From NCBI RefSeq assembly GCF_031085295.1, contig NZ_JAVFWO010000008.1, positions 62,001 through 126,000 on the forward strand: a DNA stretch of 64,000 bases, given 5' to 3'. The notes beneath the pieces were generated by a model. That model was given only the letters and a program-made list of their open reading frames with translations, made no database searches and was not told the DNA's origin. Source of the DNA: Microbacterium psychrotolerans. Lineage in GTDB: Bacteria; Actinomycetota; Actinomycetes; Actinomycetales; Microbacteriaceae. Each line of letters begins with the position of its first letter. The stretch's first letter is position 1. A program made the translations under genes and the position numbers. Of the stretch, positions 53,749 through 60,753 are shown piece after piece.

Positions 53749-54066
53749 TCACGGCGGTGGCCCTGCGCGGGCGGCGGCCCACGCGGTGATCGGTCCCAGC
53801 CGCGCCGAGACGGTGATCGTCGCGATGAGCGCGTCCAGGTCGCAGGCCTCCATGACTGCTCCGAACGTGCCGGCGACCTCGGCAGCACGCTCGCACGGGA
53901 CTCCCGGAATCGCACCGGACGCGGCGTCCGCGGCGGCAAGCGCCCCGGCGTCGGCAGCCGCTGCCAGCCGCTGCCCGGCGACCGCCGCGCCGCCGACCAT
54001 CGCGAGACCTGATGCGAGAACCGCCGCGGCGGCCACGATACCGGTCACCGCCGTCGTTCCCGGCAT
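53749..54066 (-). CDS. TadE/G-neighbourhood small secreted protein (Rv3654c-like)
   Basis: A 105-residue protein with an N-terminal hydrophobic segment (TGIVAAAAVLASGLAMVGGAAVAGQRLAAAADAGALAAADAASG) typical of Flp-pilus TadG-like proteins in this neighbourhood, a Cys pair (VPCERAAEV, MEACDLD) and a C-terminal strand region. I start at the ATG giving MPGTTAVTG, which overlaps the stop of another open frame (TGATG). The frame is open further upstream through the minisatellite to a GTG at 54355-54357 overlapping the TadE stop. A longer, repeat-bearing protein is therefore possible. Confidence 0.72.
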   Translation of the reverse strand: MPGTTAVTGIVAAAAVLASGLAMVGGAAVAGQRLAAAADAGALAAADAASGAIPGVPCERAAEVAGTFGAVMEACDLDALIATITVSARLGPITAWAAARAGPPP

Positions 54067-54111
54067 CAGCCGCCCCCGCCGCTCGAGCCGGCGCCGCGCG
54101 GCGGAGCCGAC

Positions 54112-54330
54112 ACATCGCCCGGCAGGGCAGGCGTCGGGGCCGCCGGGACGACAGACGACAGGGCCGGCGGGCGCGGCGGGACGACAGACGACAGGGCCGG
54201 CGGGCGCGGCGGGACGACAGACGACAGGGCCGGCGGGCGCGGCGGGACGACAGACGACAGGGCCGGCGGGACGACAGGCAGGAGTTCCGGCGGGCCCGCC
54301 GGGACGACAGAGGGCAGGGCGGGCCCACGG
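54112..54330. repeat. 33-bp minisatellite inside the tad operon
   Basis: Three identical 33-base units (54145-54177, 54178-54210, 54211-54243) are followed by a shortened 24-base copy (54244-54267) and two diverged copies (54268-54300, 54301-54330). A faint relative precedes 54145. All three minus-strand frames stay open across it, since the period is 11 codons. Confidence 0.9.
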
Positions 54331-54346
54331 CAACCCGTTCGCCGTG

Positions 54347-54682
54347 TCAAAGTCCACCGCCCAGTGCGCAGCCCGTGGCGCTGATGCGAAGTCCCAACAG
54401 CGCCGACGCGGACGCGCTCACGCACACCAGATCTCCGCGCGGGGCGATGTCGACGGATGCCCCGGCCACCGCTGCCGACACGGCCGAGCGCGCACGCTCG
54501 TCCGACTCACCGCGCGCGCTCAGGCGCGCGGCGTCCGCCACGGCGTCCTGCAGGCGCACCTGCCGCGACGCGCCGGCGAGCGCTCCGACTCCGACGACCA
54601 GAACGAGGACGAGAGCGGGCAGCGCGACCGCGAACTCGGCGACGACCGACCCGCGGTCGTCGCCCAGCCGCGGACGGGTCAT
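54347..54682 (-). CDS. TadE-family minor pilin-like protein (Rv3655c-like)
   Basis: A 111-residue protein with the TadE N-terminal pattern: a Gly/Ser before Glu-containing hydrophobic helix, DRGSVVAEFAVALPALVLVLVVGVGALA (about residues 8-35), then a charged Arg-rich helix and a C-terminal beta region with a Cys pair (LVCVSA, ATGCALGGG). TadE proteins assemble or cap Flp pili at the membrane. Its ATG overlaps the DUF4244 gene stop by four bases. Confidence 0.88.
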   Translation of the reverse strand: MTRPRLGDDRGSVVAEFAVALPALVLVLVVGVGALAGASRQVRLQDAVADAARLSARGESDERARSAVSAAVAGASVDIAPRGDLVCVSASASALLGLRISATGCALGGGL

Positions 54683-54921
54683 GCCACCGTGAGCGCGCGC
54701 CGCACGAGATCCGTGAGGATGCCGCGGACCTCGTCGCTGCGCATGATGACGACCAGCAGGCCCGCGAACGCCACAGCCGCCATCGTCGCGATGGCGTATT
54801 CGGCCGTCGCGGCGCCCGTGTCGTCGGAAGGCGTGCCGTCGACGCGGCGCGGACGGAAGAGGCGCTCCGCGCGTCGACGGGTCAGAGTCGGCAACGAGGA
54901 CGCGCTCCAGGGGAAGGACAT
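54679..54921 (-). CDS. Flp-pilin-like protein (DUF4244)
   Basis: An 80-residue protein. A ~37-residue basic leader ends in DDTG, followed by AATAEYAIATMAAVAFAGLLVVIM, a type IV prepilin-like helix with the conserved Glu at +5. By analogy with Flp pilins, a prepilin peptidase would cut after this Gly. This equals the DUF4244 family encoded in the mycobacterial Rv3654c-Rv3659c cluster. It is the likely major pilin. The preceding stop of the TadC gene is 111 bp away, room for a separate promoter or RNA element. Confidence 0.87.
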   Translation of the reverse strand: MSFPWSASSLPTLTRRRAERLFRPRRVDGTPSDDTGAATAEYAIATMAAVAFAGLLVVIMRSDEVRGILTDLVRRALTVA

Positions 54922-55032
54922 GATTTCTCCGTTCGATGGAAGGGATGTGCGGGCACGGTCTGGGGAGCCGGGACGCGGTGAGCCGAGCGGCCCGAGTCGC
55001 GTGTGGGGCTGGATGCCTCGAGGTCGACGCGG

Positions 55033-56061
55033 TCACAGCGAGACCGACATCGTCGACATGACGCTCAGCATCATCGGGGCGACTCCGAGCAGGAGGAACG
55101 CGGGCAGCGTGCAAGCTCCGAGCGGGAGGAGCAGGCGGGACGACAGCCGCGCGACCCGCAGCCGTCCGTCGATGCGAGCCCGGTGGCGGGCGTGGGCGGC
55201 GGATGCGCGCAGGAGCTCCACCGCGGGGACGCCGGCGGTGCGGGAGAGCGTCAGCACCGCATCCACGTCATCGCTTCCGGGCTTGCGTGCGGTGGTGTCA
55301 CGCGGTGCCGCCGCTGGCCCGACACCGGGGACGTCGTCCGTCGGCGGCCTCGCGCGGGATGCGCGGGCATCCCGAACGACCGAGCGGGCCCGATCGATCG
55401 AGACGCCCCCGGTCAGCGCGATCGCAACGAGCTCGGCTTCGAGGCCGGGGATGTCATCGGACGCGTGCGCGCTGCGTACGAGCCGCGACGTCCAGAGCTG
55501 AGCCACCACCATGAGGATCGCGCCACCGGCGAGGCAGGCGAGGCCGAGCGGGTTGGTGAAGAGCGTCCCGAAGGTGTCGAAGCCGAGCGCTGCTCCCAAT
55601 CCGATCGCCACGAGCGGCAACCAGCTCATCAGCCGGGCCGTCCCGGCCGGTTCGGCGAGCGCGACACGCACATCGTCGGCGGCCTCGTTCGCATCGCGCA
55701 ACGCCACGGCCAGCCCGCGCAGGCACTCGGCGAGGGGCGCTCCGACGACGAGGGCGACCTGACAGGCCGCTCCGACATCTGGCCAGGCGCCCGTGCCCGC
55801 TGCCGCAACCGCCTGAGGCAGCGGCATCCCCGCGTCGATCGACGACACGACCAGCGCCGCGGAAGGTTCACCCGAGTCGGCGAGGTGCTGCCACGCTCTC
55901 GCGGGAGACACCCCGGCCTGCAGCAGTACGGCGAGGCGCAGCACCGTCTCTGCGACATCCGCCGCCGGCGGCGCCGACGAGCGCGGGCTCCGCCGCAGCG
56001 AGCGACCGCGCGGCCGCACACCACCGGACCCGCCCGCGGACGCCGGCTGCGGGCGCGTCAT
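55033..56061 (-). CDS. Type II secretion F-like pilus assembly protein (TadB/TadC-like fusion)
   Basis: A 342-residue membrane protein. A first T2SSF-like helical part (about 35-130, AETVLRLAVLLQAGVSPARAWQHLA) is followed by membrane helices (LMSWLPLVAIGLGAALGFDTFGTLF, ACLAGGAILMVVAQLW), a second helical part (ELVAIALTGGVSIDRARSVV) and a C-terminal helix. In M. tuberculosis two genes (Rv3658c, Rv3657c) occupy this place, so I infer a fusion. It would form the inner-membrane platform for TadA. Its ATG overlaps the tadA stop (TGATG). Confidence 0.86.
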   Translation of the reverse strand: MTRPQPASAGGSGGVRPRGRSLRRSPRSSAPPAADVAETVLRLAVLLQAGVSPARAWQHLADSGEPSAALVVSSIDAGMPLPQAVAAAGTGAWPDVGAACQVALVVGAPLAECLRGLAVALRDANEAADDVRVALAEPAGTARLMSWLPLVAIGLGAALGFDTFGTLFTNPLGLACLAGGAILMVVAQLWTSRLVRSAHASDDIPGLEAELVAIALTGGVSIDRARSVVRDARASRARPPTDDVPGVGPAAAPRDTTARKPGSDDVDAVLTLSRTAGVPAVELLRASAAHARHRARIDGRLRVARLSSRLLLPLGACTLPAFLLLGVAPMMLSVMSTMSVSL

Positions 56062-57392
56062 CACTCGCCGCCCCATCGCATCTCCTCGATGGCGAGCCGA
56101 CCGTCGCCGTCCAGCACCGGACGACCGGCCGCGACGATGCGCCGTGCTCCGTCCGTGTCTCTCTCGACATGCAGCACCAGTCCGATCGCGCTGGCCGCCT
56201 GGCGCGCCAGGGCACGATCGTCGAGCGCCGCGAGGGCCCCGAGCGCCTCGAGCCGTGCGGGCACGTCCTGCAGGCTGTTCGCGTGCACCGTGCCGGCGCC
56301 GCCGTCGTGACCGGTGTTGAGCGCCGACAGCAGCTCGCGCACCTCGTCGCCGCGGCACTCGCCGACCACGAGCCGGTCCGGACGCATGCGGAGGGCTTCA
56401 CGCACAAGTCGCGCCAGGCCGATGCCACCGGCGCCCTCGATGTTGGGCTGGCGCGCCTCCAGCCGGACGTGATGCGGGTGCGCGATTCGCAGCTCGGCGA
56501 CGTCCTCGATCGTGACGATCCGCTCGTGCTCGGGAGCCTCCGCGAGCAGCGCGGCCAGCAGGGTGGTCTTCCCGGCACCCGCCGCGCCCGAGACCAGGAG
56601 GTTCGCGCGTCCCGCGATCGCCTCTCCGAGCCGGCGCCGCATGCGTTCGTCGAACATGCCCGTGCGCTGCAGGTCATCGAGCGTCGCGACCTCCAGGCGC
56701 GGCACGCGGATCGAGAGCACGGTTCCCTCCGGCGCGATCGGCGGCAGCACGGCGTGCACGCGGATGCCGCCTCCCAGCCGCACGTCGACACACGGCGTCG
56801 CGTCGTCGATGTGCCGCCCGCCCGCACCGATGAGTGCGACGGCGAGATCGCGTACCTCTTCTTCTGTGGCCCGCCACTCGCGTGCCGCGACGACCCCCGC
56901 GCCGCGATCCACGAAGAGCCCCGCGCCGCCGTTGACGAAGACGTCGGTGACGTCGGGATCCTCGAGGTATGCCGAGAAGGGCGCGAGCACCGCGGGCAGC
57001 TCGTCCGCGGTCCTCCGCGCCCGCGGTGACGAGTACCCGCGATCCCTCGGTGCATCGTCGCGCGGGGCCGGTGCCGCTGAGCCGCCGCGGCGATGCACAC
57101 CGCCGAGCGGCGCCGCCTCCTCGGTGGCGCCACGACGGGCCGGCACCCAGGCACCACCCGGTTCGCGCCATGCGGGGGGTGCGCCGGTGCGTTCGACAGG
57201 TGCGCGCTCGACGGTTGCACTCTCAGGACTTGCCCGCTCGACCATCATGCTCTTGACCATCGGACGCCAAGCCGTCACGCCTGCGGCGTCAGCCCCCTCA
57301 CGGGCAGGCCGGGTCGCGGCATCCCACCGGTCCTTCATCGCCGGCGCACTGGCGACGCCGGAGCGGGGGCGGGCGACGAAGGGAGCGGACAT
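56061..57392 (-). CDS. tadA: TadA/CpaF-type pilus assembly ATPase
   Basis: A 443-residue secretion ATPase. After a ~125-residue low-complexity N-terminus comes the N-domain (VTDVFVNGGAGLFVDRGAGVV). The motor has Walker A LVSGAAGAGKTTLLAALL, the Asp box (VTIEDVAELRI), Walker B-like RMRPDRLVVGECRGDEVRELLSALNTGHDGGAGTVHANS and the His box. It powers Flp pilus assembly. Several in-frame ATGs exist in the N-terminus, none with a strong ribosome site, so the start is uncertain. It is first in the tad operon, with the 6C RNA gene 118 bp upstream. Confidence 0.93.
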   Translation of the reverse strand: MSAPFVARPRSGVASAPAMKDRWDAATRPAREGADAAGVTAWRPMVKSMMVERASPESATVERAPVERTGAPPAWREPGGAWVPARRGATEEAAPLGGVHRRGGSAAPAPRDDAPRDRGYSSPRARRTADELPAVLAPFSAYLEDPDVTDVFVNGGAGLFVDRGAGVVAAREWRATEEEVRDLAVALIGAGGRHIDDATPCVDVRLGGGIRVHAVLPPIAPEGTVLSIRVPRLEVATLDDLQRTGMFDERMRRRLGEAIAGRANLLVSGAAGAGKTTLLAALLAEAPEHERIVTIEDVAELRIAHPHHVRLEARQPNIEGAGGIGLARLVREALRMRPDRLVVGECRGDEVRELLSALNTGHDGGAGTVHANSLQDVPARLEALGALAALDDRALARQAASAIGLVLHVERDTDGARRIVAAGRPVLDGDGRLAIEEMRWGGE

Positions 57393-57509
57393 GCCCCGAC
57401 GCTATGAGCGAAGCAGCGTCAGACGGGGGCCAACCAAGTCATCCGTGGATGACTCACGTGGGGCAGCCGTTGGGGAGGAGCCGGCCGCGCGTCCGTCGGG
57501 ACCGCTCCC

Positions 57510-57616
57510 AAAAATTAGAGGCGGCATCCCATGGGGGGAATGGGATGCCGCCAAGCGCGGGCCCGAATTCGGGGGGTGACGTCGGGCGCCGCAATGCCAG
57601 AATCGAAGTTCGGCCA
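57510..57616 (-). ncRNA. 6C RNA (actinobacterial C-rich-loop small RNA; B11-like)
   Basis: Two hairpins each present a run of six cytosines in their loop on the minus strand. Hairpin 1 pairs 57582-57587 with 57561-57566 (GCCCGA/TCGGGC), loop CGTCACCCCCCGAAT. Hairpin 2 pairs 57540-57552 with 57520-57532 (13 bp), loop TCCCCCC, then CTCTAATTTTT as terminator. This is the defining pattern of the 6C motif. M. tuberculosis 6C/B11 lies next to the same tad-like gene cluster. Ends are approximate. In mycobacteria 6C regulates replication and secretion genes through its C-rich loops. Confidence 0.85.
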
Positions 57617-57622
57617 ACGGTC

Positions 57623-57650
57623 AGCATATGCGAGGTAGGGATCCTGACAA
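57623..57650 (-). promoter_or_regulatory. Promoter for the 6C RNA
   Basis: On the minus strand TTGTCA (57650-57645), a 16-base spacer and TATGCT (57628-57623) match -35/-10 elements. They place the start near 57616, giving an RNA of about 105 bases. Confidence 0.6.
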
Positions 57651-57812
57651 AACGAAAAGGAGAGGATTCTCACTGATATATCGGTCCGAGTCCAACATTG
57701 CCGTGCCACCTACTATCGGGGGTAGTCGCCCCCGGCGGCTCTGGGTACATTTCCTGGCAGACTCGCCGACACCCTTCGGCGCCCACCTCAGCCCGCAAAG
57801 GAGCGCGCTCCC

Positions 57813-59807
57813 ATGAGCGAACAGTCACCTGTCACGCAGCCCGGCAGCAGCCAGATCGACCACCTGCTCACCGAGGATCGGCGCTTCGCACCCAACGCCG
57901 ACTTCGCCGAGAATGCGGTGGCGACGGCCGAGCTCTACGAGCAGGCGAAGACCGACCGGCTCGGTTTCTGGGCCGACAAGGCGCGCGAGCTCCACTGGCA
58001 CAAGCCGTTCACCGAGGTGCTGGACTGGTCGAACCCGCCATTCGCCACGTGGTTCGCCGACGGCGAGCTGAACGTCGCCTACAACTGCCTCGACCGTCAC
58101 GTCGAGGCGGGCAACGGCGACCGTGTCGCGCTTCTCTGGGAGGGTGAGCCCGGCGACGAACGTCGAGTGACGTACGCCGAGCTCACTGACGAGGTGAAGC
58201 GCCTCGCGAACGTGCTGGAGGGGCTCGGCATCGGCCAGGGCGACCGTGTCGCGATCTACCTGCCGATGATCCCCGAGGCGGTCGCCTCGATGCTGGCGGT
58301 CGCGCGCATCGGCGCCGTCCACTCCGTCGTGTTCGGCGGGTTCTCGGCCGACAGCCTGCGCGCCCGCATCGACGACGCCGGAGCGAAGCTCGTCATCACC
58401 GCCGACGGTGGCTACCGCAAGGGCAAGGTCTCCCCGCTCAAGCCCGCCGTCGACCTCGCCCTCGGCGATCGCGGCACCGGCGAGCAGGAGACCGTCGAGC
58501 ACGTTCTCGTCGTCAAGCGCGGCGACAATGAGGTCGACTGGACCGACGGCCGCGACCTGTGGTGGCACGATGTCGTCCCCGCCGCGTCCGCCGATCACGA
58601 GGCGCAGGCCTTCCCCGCCGAGAACCCGCTGTTCATCCTCTATACGTCAGGCACCACGGGGAAGCCGAAGGGCATCCTCCACACCTCCGGCGGCTATCTC
58701 ACGCAGTCGGCCTTCACCAACAAGGTCGTCCACGACATCCACCCCGAGACCGATGTGTACTGGTGCACCGCCGACATCGGCTGGGTCACCGGCCACACCT
58801 ATGTCACGTACGGTCCGCTCGCGAACGGTGCGACCCAGGTGCTCTACGAGGGCACGCCGGACACGCCACACCCCGGCCGGTGGTGGGAGATCGTGCAGAA
58901 GTACGGGGTCACGGTGCTCTACACCGCTCCCACGGCGATCCGCTCCTTCATGAAGCTCGGACGCGCGATCCCCAAGCAGTTCGATCTGTCGTCGCTGCGG
59001 CTGCTCGGCTCGGTGGGCGAGCCCATCAACCCCGAAGCATGGATGTGGTACCGCAAGATCATCGGCGGCAAGACCGCGCCGATCGTCGACACGTGGTGGC
59101 AGACCGAGACCGGCTCGATCATGGTGTCGGCGCTTCCCGGCGTCACCGAGACGAAGCCCGGCTCGGCGCAGGTTCCCCTGCCCGGCATCTCGATCGACGT
59201 CGTCGACGAGGACGGCACGCACGTCGGCAACGGCAACGGCGGGCTCCTCGTGGTCACCGAGCCGTGGCCGTCGATGCTGCGCGGCATCTGGGGCGACCCC
59301 GAGCGCTTCGTCGAGACGTACTGGGAGAAGTTCCAGAAGCAGGGCTACTATTTCGCCGGCGACGGCGCGCGACTCGACGATGACGGCGACGTCTGGCTGC
59401 TCGGCCGCGTGGACGACGTCATGAACGTGTCGGGACACCGCCTGTCGACCACCGAGATCGAGTCGGCTCTCGTCGGGAACGAGGCCGTCGCCGAGGCTGC
59501 CGTGGTCGGCGCGTCGGACGAGACCACGGGTCAGGCCGTCGTGGCCTTCGTCATCATCAAGCAGTCGTACCTCTCGGAGCACTCCGCCGAGGGCCTCGCC
59601 AACACGCTGCGGCTGTGGGTCGGCGAGCAGATCGGCCCGATCGCACGTCCGCGCGATGTGTACATCGTGGGCGAGCTGCCCAAGACGCGCTCCGGCAAGA
59701 TCATGCGCCGCCTCCTGCGTGACGTCGCCGAGGGCCGCGAGGTCGGCGACACGACCACCCTCGCCGACACCGCCGTCATGTCGGTGATCTCGGCGCAGGT
59801 CAAGTAG
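57813..59807 (+). CDS. acs: Acetyl-CoA synthetase (acetate-CoA ligase)
   Basis: A 664-residue AMP-forming ligase activating acetate to acetyl-CoA. Motifs in order: FILYTSGTTGKPKGILHTSGG (AMP-binding), WCTADIGWVTGHTY, VDTWWQTETGSIM, YYFAGDGARLDDDGD, LLGRVDDVMNVSGHRLSTTEIE and the C-terminal lysine motif PKTRSGKIMRR, whose Lys is regulated by acetylation in characterised Acs. Length matches the family. It starts at ATG after AAAGGAG. It is divergent from the 6C RNA gene. Confidence 0.97.
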   Translation: MSEQSPVTQPGSSQIDHLLTEDRRFAPNADFAENAVATAELYEQAKTDRLGFWADKARELHWHKPFTEVLDWSNPPFATWFADGELNVAYNCLDRHVEAGNGDRVALLWEGEPGDERRVTYAELTDEVKRLANVLEGLGIGQGDRVAIYLPMIPEAVASMLAVARIGAVHSVVFGGFSADSLRARIDDAGAKLVITADGGYRKGKVSPLKPAVDLALGDRGTGEQETVEHVLVVKRGDNEVDWTDGRDLWWHDVVPAASADHEAQAFPAENPLFILYTSGTTGKPKGILHTSGGYLTQSAFTNKVVHDIHPETDVYWCTADIGWVTGHTYVTYGPLANGATQVLYEGTPDTPHPGRWWEIVQKYGVTVLYTAPTAIRSFMKLGRAIPKQFDLSSLRLLGSVGEPINPEAWMWYRKIIGGKTAPIVDTWWQTETGSIMVSALPGVTETKPGSAQVPLPGISIDVVDEDGTHVGNGNGGLLVVTEPWPSMLRGIWGDPERFVETYWEKFQKQGYYFAGDGARLDDDGDVWLLGRVDDVMNVSGHRLSTTEIESALVGNEAVAEAAVVGASDETTGQAVVAFVIIKQSYLSEHSAEGLANTLRLWVGEQIGPIARPRDVYIVGELPKTRSGKIMRRLLRDVAEGREVGDTTTLADTAVMSVISAQVK

Positions 59808-59813
59808 AAGACG

Positions 59814-59858
59814 CGGAGAGCGGATGCCGCAGCCCTGGGTTGCGGCATCCGCTCTCCG
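59814..59858. terminator. Bidirectional terminator between acs and ridA
   Basis: An 18-bp perfect stem (59814-59831 with 59841-59858) has a 9-base loop and contains the GCGGATGCC/GGCATCCGC core. Confidence 0.88.
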
Positions 59859-59958
59859 TTCGCGCGCCTCACTCGCGTGCCCCGTTCGCTCGGGTGTCAC
59901 GATGCGTTGTCTCCCGCGCGTCGTTGCCGCGCGTCGTGACATTCGAAGAAGCGCGGTG

Positions 59959-60426
59959 TCAGGCGTAGGAGAAGACGACCTCGACCTCGACCGGGGCGTC
60001 CAGCGGCAGCACGGGCACGCCCACCGCGGACCGCGCGTGGGTTCCCGCGTCGCCGAAGATCTCACCGAGCACCTCGCTCGCGCCGTTGATCACTCCCGGC
60101 TGCCCCGTGAACTCGGGGACGGAGGCGACGAAGCCGGTGACCTTGATCACGCCGGTAAGGCGATCGACCCCGCCGACGGCGGCCGCCGCGGCGGCGATGG
60201 CGTTGAGGGCGCTCTGACGCGCGTATCCCTTGGCGTCTGCCGCCGGCACGAGCCCGTCACCCTCGCCCACCTTGCCGGTGGCCGGCAGCGCGCCCGAGAC
60301 CATCGGCAGCTGGCCGGCGGTGTACACGAGATCGCCGTGCGCCTTGGCGGGCACGTAAGCGGCGACGGGCGGGACCACGTCGGGAAGGGCGATGCCGAGT
60401 TCGGCGAGACGATCGCTGACGGTCAT
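59959..60426 (-). CDS. ridA: RidA-family (YjgF/YER057c/UK114) protein
   Basis: A 155-residue member of the RidA superfamily, slightly longer than the 130-residue archetype. GDLVYTAGQLPM, ARQSALNAIAAAAAAVGGVDRLTGVIKVTGFVAS and ARSAVGVPVLPLDAPVEVEVVFSYA follow the fold. The catalytic Arg of true RidA near the C-terminus (RxxV) appears as ARSAVGV. Family members deaminate reactive enamine/imine intermediates. I start at the ATG giving MTVSDRLAELG behind GAGGGGG. It directly follows the DUF4177 gene, as in mycobacteria. Confidence 0.88.
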   Translation of the reverse strand: MTVSDRLAELGIALPDVVPPVAAYVPAKAHGDLVYTAGQLPMVSGALPATGKVGEGDGLVPAADAKGYARQSALNAIAAAAAAVGGVDRLTGVIKVTGFVASVPEFTGQPGVINGASEVLGEIFGDAGTHARSAVGVPVLPLDAPVEVEVVFSYA

Positions 60427-60428
60427 GC

Positions 60429-60644
60429 TCACGCCCCCTCGAACTGCTGGGCGGCCTGGGCTGCGGCATCCAGTCCGGCGTTCTGCTGTCCCCCGCCGAC
60501 AGGGCGCTTCAAGTAGGCGACGAGACCGCCCTCGGGGCCTGGGACGACCTGGACGAGCTCCCAGCCCTGCTTGCCCCAGTTGTTGAGGATCGCGGCGGTG
60601 TTGTGGATCAGAAGGGGCGTGGTGAGGTACTCCCACGTCGTCAT
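60429..60644 (-). CDS. DUF4177 small protein
   Basis: A 71-residue protein opening with MTTWEYLTTPLLIHNTAAILNNWGKQGWELVQVV, the DUF4177 pattern of a short alpha/beta domain with two conserved Trp. It continues with a polar Gln/Ala tail. It starts at ATG after CGAGGAG. It is cytoplasmic with unknown function. It shares an operon with ridA and is divergent from ponA2, which matches the mycobacterial Rv3678A-Rv3678c-ponA2 region. Confidence 0.87.
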   Translation of the reverse strand: MTTWEYLTTPLLIHNTAAILNNWGKQGWELVQVVPGPEGGLVAYLKRPVGGGQQNAGLDAAAQAAQQFEGA

Positions 60645-60753
60645 CGCGACTCCTCGGGTATGCGGAAAGGGGGGCAGGTGGAGGCTGGGAAACACCTCAG
60701 CGGGCGCACGTCTCTGAGGGAATCGCCCAGGTATCTCCCCTACGATCAAGCCT

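Noticed and set aside
54112..54330. Possible CRISPR array
   Set aside because: Units are contiguous with no unique spacers and one is shortened; it is a minisatellite, and no cas genes are nearby.
57515..57709. Short minus-strand ORF upstream of tadA
   Set aside because: It overlaps the 6C RNA and its promoter, which explain the sequence better.
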